From the NCBI RefSeq assembly GCF_021018895.1, contig NC_079378.1, positions 25,292,160 through 25,356,159 on the forward strand: a DNA stretch of 64,000 bases, in the 5' to 3' direction. Under the pieces are notes generated by a model. The model ran no database searches. It saw only the letters and a list, made by a program, of their open reading frames with translations, and was not told where the DNA came from. The position numbers and the translations under genes were made by a program. The DNA comes from Seriola aureovittata. Taxonomy: Eukaryota; Chordata; Actinopteri; Carangiformes; Carangidae. Position 1 is the stretch's first letter; each line of letters opens with the position of its first letter. Shown one piece after another: positions 54,301-63,546 of this stretch.

Positions 54301-57300
54301 GATGAGGGAGTGGAGATGTGGGGAAGAGGGGGAGGGGAGAAACCCTCCTCCTATACCATCCACAACTTCAATTTACATTACATGACAAGGGAATGGAGGT
54401 TAATTAAATGTGACAATGGTAGGGCGTTTTTATTGTTAACCCTTCATGGTGGCTGACTGTCTCTTGACTCAAAAGGCCAAAGAATGCATAACAAATATTC
54501 GTCTACCCCAAAGTGTAAACTCACATTCAAATATGCGGTGGAAAGAGAGGTTATGGGTGCAGATGTGGGTGAAATGGGCCTTGCGGGTCTGCGTGTCATA
54601 GATTTGCACAAAAAGGAAAAATAAATGTAGTACATGCACATATTAGGATAAAAACAGCAGGAAAGATTCATCCCTAAATGATGTCTGTTGATGTAGCTAT
54701 ACTTGTCCCTCCCCAGTTTATAGAAATTAAATTGCATCTAAAACTCCGCAAAATTTTTTGTTGCCACAGGCGTGCTCACATTTCACCGTGCATCTATTTC
54801 CAACCTTCATATTGACGCTAATTGGACTCGACACTAATGATGCCAAAAAAGCAAAGCGAAGCGGTGCTAGGTTTTCTAGCTGCTCGCTTTTTACAAATTT
54901 GGAGACTGCTGACTTCGGTTACCACGGACCTTCCGATCTCACGTTGCCTTTCACATTAGATTTTGTGTCGAGTTTCAAAAATGAAAATTAAGCCACACAC
55001 GGAAACAGTGGTCAGTAACACAGTGAGTTATAGTGAGACTTAGATCACTGAAACGATTCAGTTTACTCCTCATTCCAAACCAATACTGATTTATTTTCAT
55101 TTTGTGACTGTTCTCCATAAACATATTGACTGGAGATGATACCTTAAATAAATTCCGACACTTGAAATGATTTTGGTGCCGGGTACCGTGCTCTCTCTGT
55201 TGAAGTGTTCCTTAAATGAACTCGTCTTGTGTCCTGCTGTTGGAAAGGCAGAATTATAATAGGTAATATACGTCTGCGCTGGGCTTGTGGCCTCAGGGGA
55301 CATTGTGTAAACGCTCCTCATCTCCCTGCAGATTGCAGTCCTGACTGATTGCTGATGACTTTTTTAGGGCAGAGACATGTTAAGTTGTTTATTTATTAAA
55401 AAAAATCCCCAATGCAAATAGCCCTCTCCACTCTAGATTCCTCCTCCCCCTGATTGTGTCGGCATTTCTGTCTCGGCTTCTGTTTCTGTGTGTTGGACAG
55501 GGATGATAATGTTGTGGTCATCAACAAAGTTTGTGATATAAGAAGAGGACAGCTGTTTTCTTTTTTGTTTGTTTTGTTTATTTATGCATGTGTGTGCGTC
55601 TGTGTTTGTGCTTATGCGTCAGTGTGCATTTTATGCATGTGACAGATATGGGACATCTCTGACTGCCGTTGAGAAAGTGACACACCCCTACAGGCGAGCG
55701 TGTTCAAAAAGAATCTTCAGCAAACTCCAAACCACAATTTAGCCGACCACTGTCAGAAGAAATCACTTACTGTAGCTGTTGAAAAGCATTTTTTGACACT
55801 GGATCACTAAACCTTCACGATGCTATCACGGTTATCCCAACATCACAGTTTCTGACATTAGACTATGTAGACAATGTATGCATAAAATGAGAGTTGCTAT
55901 GAAATGATTCCTATGAAAGCAGACCACCTGATTCCTGTTTAAAGCTGATGTTTGGCTGCTTCGTCTACACACAGCACATCACTTCATCATTGCATCTGTG
56001 ATTCCCGAATGCAGATCCAGCCATCTGTTACACCCAACAACTGGCGAGCGTTAGTGTCTTCATCTCTCCGCTATACTCATAAACAATTCTGTTTCTTTTT
56101 GCTCCTGCAGTGCTATCCCTACTTTTGGGTGGGGTTTTAAGGCGTTAGGTTTTACAGGATATTCCCCCCCCGGACCACCAGCCAGCTTGCACAGTCAGAC
56201 ACACACACAAGCAAACAAGCAGATCTCTGCAAAATAAACAAAATGCTGCACGAGTTAATTGGGTTGTAATGTTGTCGCCCATCACCATCTGTCTGTCACA
56301 CATTATTTATATATCATGTTTTATTATGAAGTGAACGAATGTCTTTTTCAATTGATTAATGCCCTGAACCGACTCAATTAGTGCTAAATTAATAGATGCA
56401 ACCGACCAGCAACTGACCGACCAGCCATCTGACCGACAGACACACACATTGCCACCTGTGTGCCGGCCGGGTAAGAAGCACAGACATTGTGGGTGACTGG
56501 TATCTCACTCAATGGGACATAGTGCAGCAGAATCTGCGGCCTACCTGAGGTCACAAGACAGCCAAATAATTGGAGTAAGGAATAATAGGGAGACGAATTT
56601 GGCTCTGAGCAAACAATTTAAGCCATTTTAGAGGAATGTCATACTAGCATGCCGGGCTCAGCGCTACACAGTGAGACTTATTAGTCTGAGCTGCACTTTG
56701 TCAGCTCCAGGTGAAAGTCATTTTTCTCAGCTGTAGTTTGAGCAGAGCACCAATGCCACTATCTTTGGTGTGTTAGCATGCCCATAGGTGAACGACCGAT
56801 CTAACATCCGAGCATTAAGCTGCTACATTTAGCACGTTAGCTTGTGAGATGAGCAACATGCATCGAGAGCTCAGGTGGGACCTTCAAGGATGTGATATCG
56901 TGACAAAATTGTGAAATGAAGTTCAGTCATACGTTGCTGCTGTGGCTGAAGAGGGTCTCAAAAAATCAGGATGCTAAAATGGAATATATTGAAATTTACA
57001 ACAACCACACAACCCCCCCTTCAACTGTTAATCTTATAATGAGTCCCTGAATAGTTATTTGTATTCAGATACTTCCACCTTGTCACATATTTTTACCACC
57101 CATTGTTTCATGAAATGAAGCCCATTTACAAATCATTCTCCTTCTGATTTGATAAATGAAACTGGTGAACGAGTGAGTCCCCTGAATGGCTTGTTTGAAT
57201 AATTGAGCGGTACTCAATCAGACGACATTAGGCAATGGTGGCGGCACCGCCATCTAAAATAATTACCACATGACAGCAGACTACACATGGGTGCTGCCTC

Positions 57301-60300
57301 CACAGGGACTCCACATTTGAGACCAATAGATTAGAGCAACACCACCCCCACCCCGTGTCTCGCATTCCCTCATAAACACCACCTAAAGAAACCTGCAAAG
57401 GCCTCACAGTGAGAACAGGAGAAGGGGGGGGGGGGCACCTCAGCAGAGTTGGGGGTGTGGGATAGCTGTCATATACAGTCAGGACTGAATAAATCACAGC
57501 CACCGTACCAACAGTGTGCGTGTATTTGCGCAAAGACCACACCCTCTTAGCCTTTTAAATTTGCAGCTGCCTATTACCAAGAGATTTTTTATACAGTAAC
57601 AAGTTATTCACTTCCCATTCGATAAGACACAATTTATTATGTACAACATAAATCATAAAAACATGCGCCTACATTTAATTTTCCCAGAAATTGAAATTGA
57701 AAATAAAACGTACGACAGCAAAGAGGCATTCTGTGGCTTCTAAATGATGTAGAAATAATAGAAATGGTTGAGATCCTGATGACTTTCAGTTGTACCAGTA
57801 ACAGACAACATATAGTTATTTTTATGTTTTCAGGCAGCAGTTACTGCCACAGTTACAGTACATAAACTCTCCTGTTTGTTCTAACCATCAGCACCATTAA
57901 ATAAAACACAATGTTTTTCTCTTCTTTTACTTTTCTGTAATTGGGTTTTCACTTCCTGTCTTGAATTTGCTCCTGATTTCCCTGCGTGTGTCTGGGTTTC
58001 ACCGTCTCGTGAGACAAGCTTTGCTGTTGCCGCGGGAGCGTCTTTAATGTGACAACACAGGAACAGGAAGGTAGTTGTGTGACCGGATGAGTGGAGTGTT
58101 GGCTTCACTGGGACGGGTCACTAAGCGTATAGTACCATGTGACAGCCAGCCAGGCATATGTCTGTGCCAAAGTAGTCTCTGCAACTGAGACTCATTTACT
58201 CCAGCACAGACTAGATGTGATTGACAGCTAGGCCAAAGGGCCCTTTGGCTCCTTCCTGATTTTCTTTTTCACTAGGTGTCCTCTGGGACTTCATGCTACA
58301 GTGTATCAGCAGAACAGCTTATGGCTGTAATGAGAATGAAAAGCAAACTGAACACAGAGCCAGGGTATTTCATTTTTTTGTGCTATGAGTTTTACAAACT
58401 ATCATTTAGTGTCAGTGTTGCAGCATGTAGTTGGTTTAACTGTTGGTTGGTTGGTTAACATAATGACTGAAAAAAACAAGAATGACCTCGATATTATCTT
58501 AACTAATGCTAAATACAGAAAGAGTGAATTATAATTATATAACTATTACAATTAGCTCCAGTTTTTCATTAATTAGTCATTCATAACACATGAGATCAGA
58601 AGTGACACTTAGCAGCTCATTTTTATTCACAAGTAGAAAAAAAGACTTTTAATTTTGAGTCTTTCTTTTATTTTCACAGTCATGGCTGTTGTCACACATT
58701 ACACTTTATTATTTAAAACTGGCCTAGAGTAAGGCTTTTCACAAAAACAGCATGTCATAAGCTATTAATGCAAAGAGGACACAACTCATTGCATCCAAAT
58801 CACAATCTCTATTTTTAACCATAATTCCAGTGATGGCTTAGAGTACAATCATTCCTGTAGCTGCTTTAAGCAGAGGAGCTTTTGAATTGATATTTGGGAT
58901 AACAGTTTTGACAGAATTAGGAGGTTTTGAAGATGTAACCTTTTAACTTAGCGGCAGCTAGCTCATACGTCTGCTCAAAATGCATGAGTATGGCTTTTAC
59001 ATGGATTGCTTGAAAATTCTTGATGTTCTCTCTCCTTTGAACACAAACTCAAGCACAGACTCCCCTGCCAAGGAAAAATAAAGTGTCCAACAGCGGAAGA
59101 GTACAGACACAACCCGCTCATAAATGAAATTCTAAGGAACTAACAATATATATAGGAAAATAAGTTATTGTTGCATATTTCACCCATCATATTTCAAGCT
59201 GCTGTCATTAACTGGTGCTATTTCTTTAGTATTATATAGTTGTTGCCCCTCCTTCAGGGTATGTTTTTCAAAAGTGACACTATAACGTTTAAGAGTGAAT
59301 GTTGCTGCTGTTAATAAAGACATTTTGAAACCATTGTCCCCATGACGCTAAATGAGACCTTGCACATCTTCCCTTGTTTAATAAAGCTTCATAAAGGATT
59401 GTTTGAGTCAGTCAATATCACCGGTCACCGCTCCTTTCTGAAGATGTGAAGATACATGTACAACCTCGTGTCCAGAAACCAAGGTCTGTAACTGCAACAG
59501 AATTCAGGCCCATCATCGAGCTGCCATTTTTCATCCAGGGTTTCAGTCTCAGTGAAACTGTCATGTTTTATTAGTCAGAATAATAGCTCTGAAAACTTCA
59601 CAACGCATGGACCTGTATCACCCCCTCTGTTTGTAGAAGTCAGAGGCCACAGTGCAGCATTTGATGCTGCGGAGTCGACCACGGCATTTTATGAGTTTGA
59701 AGAAAGACAATGACGGCTCGGGCTGAAGGAGTCTTTGGTCCACATCTTAGCTTTGCACTGAAATGTTTTCAGCCATCATAACCAGCTTTTCTTCACCGCC
59801 CCACATAGAAATAACCAGTATTATTCATAACCATAACATCCATTTTTATTACCATCAAACATTTATATTCCGACCATCAATCTCATCCAGATACTCATAC
59901 AGCGTCTATTCTCTCTCACATATTGTATTGCATTTATAATATCCTGTTGCAGAATTGTCTTTGGCTGTTAAAGTTTCTCAGAGGACCCTTTGAATTTCCC
60001 TGTCGCACAAACTTTACTACTCCCGTACTGCACGAGCTCATTCATACTCCCCAGAGGATGATCCGTGTGTGTCAGATACCACTGTGTGTTCTGGAGTGAT
60101 GTATAGCTTCAGTAGGTTATCTGTTTTATCCAACACTTTCACATTGTCTGATGTAGCCTGAAGGAAGCCTGTAGTAGGGCTTTACAGATCTAGTGTTGCT
60201 TGAATTTTTAATGCAGGATCTTTCACTTATTGTTCTCAACCTCCTTATTTGTGTTGCTTCTACAGTTTTACTTTGCTTTATGTTTCTAGGTGTCTTTCCC

Positions 60301-61362
60301 CTGCATCTTGTCCTGTTAATCCTACCTGGCTTTACACACTCTCAGGTTTATCTGCAGAGATCAAAGGAGAGCCTGTACCCGACCCTCAGGGGGAAAACTG
60401 TATTATTAAAGACAGATAGATTGCTGAGGGTCCTGCGAGGCAGTCTACTTCAAGAATGATCTTTTAGACTCATATTAGACAGAGATGGTCGGGGTCAGTT
60501 AGTCCATGACAGCTCAGATGGGGTGCAACTTTCTGGGTCACATAATTGAGCAGCAAATTCAAACTAATCAACTGAATGAGTCATTGTTACAGTCGGAGTA
60601 ACGCCCTTTTTTTTTTTTGTCTCTTAGTGTTACGCGATGACTTCAGACAGAACCCACAGGACGCAGTGGTGGCGGTCGGGGAGGCTGCAAGTCTGGAGTG
60701 TCAGCCTCCACGCGGCCATCCTGAACCCACCACCTTCTGGAGGAAAGATAAGGCTCGTCTCGACCTGAAAGATGACAGGGTCACGGTGGGTTACTCTCCC
60801 AGGGGCCACTCCTCCGCCTTCAACACAACCCTCACTCTCAATCACATACTTAGTGATTCACTTTTACAATGTAAAGGCCTTCATATTGAACTGGGTGATT
60901 CTAATTACATGCATGTGTGGTCAGGTACGTGGGGGGAAGCTGACCATCTCCAATACCAAGAAGAGCGATGCAGGGATTTATGTGTGTGTGGCGGCCAACA
61001 TGGTCGGGGAGAGAGAGAGTGAAAAAGCTCAGCTCTCAGTGTTTGGTAAGAAGATGTGCCTGTGTCAACAACTAATAGGGCATGACTTTTTTTTTTTCTT
61101 ATTTACCGCTCACTAACACATACAGCATTTACCACTCTGTCGAAAGTATATATTTAGCACCCGTGTTATGTATACTGCCCACATCCAGAACGACCAGTGT
61201 TCGCGCAGCGGCCTGTGAACCAGGTGGTCTTAGTTGATGAGAGCGTGGAGTTCAGGTGTCAGGTCCACGGTGACCCCCCGCCTACACTGCGCTGGAAGAA
61301 AGAGGACGTGGAGATTCCCCGCGGCAGGTGAGGAATATGTGGGAATGTGAGCAGCGCATACG

Positions 61363-61396
<34 letters not shown>

Positions 61397-62803
61397 TGTC
61401 CATGTGTGAATATTAATACAGTAAAAGTGATGCTGGATAAATGGTGAAGGAGAGCTCGGCAGGCACTGAGGCACTGAAGGATCCAGAGATGGACACATAG
61501 CAGGAGCACATGTTTAATATAAAGCACTCCAATACATTAGCCCTGCAGGGATTAGTAACTGTGATGCATGATGTCCAGTTAGTGGGAAAGGCGATGATTC
61601 AGTTCTGTGATCATTTCTGAAGCCAGTTTGTGGTGCTGTGTGTACCCATGTAATAGGCATATGATAATTGCTTTCTAACCGTCGTTATCATCCTGTCATG
61701 TGGGTTGTTACAGTCTAGTCACTTCTCAGCATGTTATACTTTTAAATACAGTATGTCTCATTATCTAATCTGACCATCCATTTAAACCTTTTCATTTCTC
61801 TCTTAGGGTTAAACAGCTCTTCTTTTTAATGTTTCATCTCACTCTGTTAATCTTCAGTGAGACACCTGAGACCTGAGTGTACATAAAAAACAGAATAAAA
61901 TCAATTCATGAGGAGATAGTCCAAAACCATTTACAGTACAATTGAAATAACGCACAAGGAACATTTTGAACATACGAGACGCCAAGATCATAGAACACAG
62001 CCAACAGTCTTATCAGTTGTGTTTTGGGAAGGTTTTGTTTCTAAAATGTGGATAACTTATAAATAAATATAAAACGTATATCTTTAGTGTTCTGTAGCTT
62101 ATTCCTTGTGTCTCGGGTGTTGAATGCAAACCTTCGGTACGTGGAGTGTTAGCCAATCATGTGACTGAGTTTGGTGCGTACCAACTGATCTGACCAAGAG
62201 AGACGTAATATACGACGGTAATTTGACATTAATACAAAACAAGCGCTCTTTCTGTTCCACACACATCATGAGAAATGACCTATGTCTATGGACTGATGTC
62301 TGTCAATTCTATGATATGTTTCATAACCCCCGTAAACCTGTGCAGAGCCAGACTCTTTGTGAGAGATGGTCGAGATGCATAACTTGATTTATCGGTGCAG
62401 CACTGGGTACAATATCAGGGCAGTTATATCATCTGTTTTATGAGTTTATTTTTAGCTCTGGACTGATGGAAATTTGTACTGACTATTTATATATAGACAT
62501 TATTGGAAATGATTTTGTTATGATATTAAAACTGCTAGCAGGTAATCCAAATACATCAAGTGTGTCGACTACACAGATGAAACTAAAGCAAATAAAGAAC
62601 GTGTGATGCTGGTGAGTCATCTCTCTCACATTAGACTTCAGCTGTTTCTTCTGAGAAATGTCATCTTTCATCTTACGTGTGCTACAAGTTTAACAAACAC
62701 CTGTGACAAGCCATTAGTGCTATAAGGAGGCAGTATGACACCTTCTGAGATGTGTCAATGTTTATGATGCAGATTATAGTGACTGTGTGTCTGTCTGTCT
62801 GTG

Positions 62804-62849
<46 letters not shown>

Positions 62850-63513
62850 CCTGCTTGTGTCGTGCCCTCTACCTCAGTAGCCCTTGACTCCAGAAACATG
62901 TCCTACTTTCAGACCTGCCTCGCCTCACTTCCCTCCTTCCACTTCTTTCATTCTTTTCGAAACCCGTCAGCCTCCTGGGAAGTCTGTATCTGGGTCAGAG
63001 ATGTGCTGTGAATGGAGTCCTCACCAGACTCTGGACAGACCCCACAACCCCCGTCGATATTCTGCCCACACCCTTTGGAACATCTATTTCAGATGTGACT
63101 TTTTCTCACCCCTTGTGCCATTTCTCTGCCTGACTTGTCTCCCATCTCTGAATCAGTATGGCTGGCTAGACAATTTCACAGGATCTCTCATACCAAAGGG
63201 GACCCCAGAGAGGGAGAGCCCGACTCCTTGCTCCTCCTATACTCATTCTGTCTGTAGCCCCTCTGAGGCACTTATCTAAACTCTGGTAGCTGAGATGTTC
63301 CTCTCACTCTAACTGCACCACTGCTGCATTACAGTATGCTGCACTGGTGGATACACACTGATGCATGGAACATCTCTATGAATAAGTCATTTCTTACTGC
63401 TTGGCTCATTCATCAAATTCAGTTTGTCAGACTGTGCCACTCCCTTACTCTCCGAGTGTTTGTCTATCTCTCCCTCTGTCTCCGTCTCCCCTTCTTTTTG
63501 CTTGCTCTCTCCT

Positions 63514-63546
<33 letters not shown>

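Larger units (their letters stand above)
24438..60627 (+). other. robo intron 2 (36190 bp)
   Basis: Runs from gtaagtctg to a T12 tract plus gtctcttag. A very long intron between the Ig1 and Ig2 exons is in keeping with Robo genes, which carry large 5' introns. It holds the microsatellites, teleost repeats, TG...CA element, palindrome and ATTA-rich blocks listed separately. No nested gene is supported on either strand; the longest open frame (37917-38552, 211 codons) begins in a GT microsatellite and has no recognisable domain. Parts not listed separately (26.0-28.9, 29.3-32.1, 33.4-36.7, 49.6-56.2 and 57.0-60.6 kb) show nothing specific apart from short simple repeats. Confidence 0.8.

Noticed and set aside
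61259..61527. Minus-strand frames across exon 5 and the following GT tract
   Set aside because: Opposite strand of the Ig3 exon and a microsatellite; no gene.
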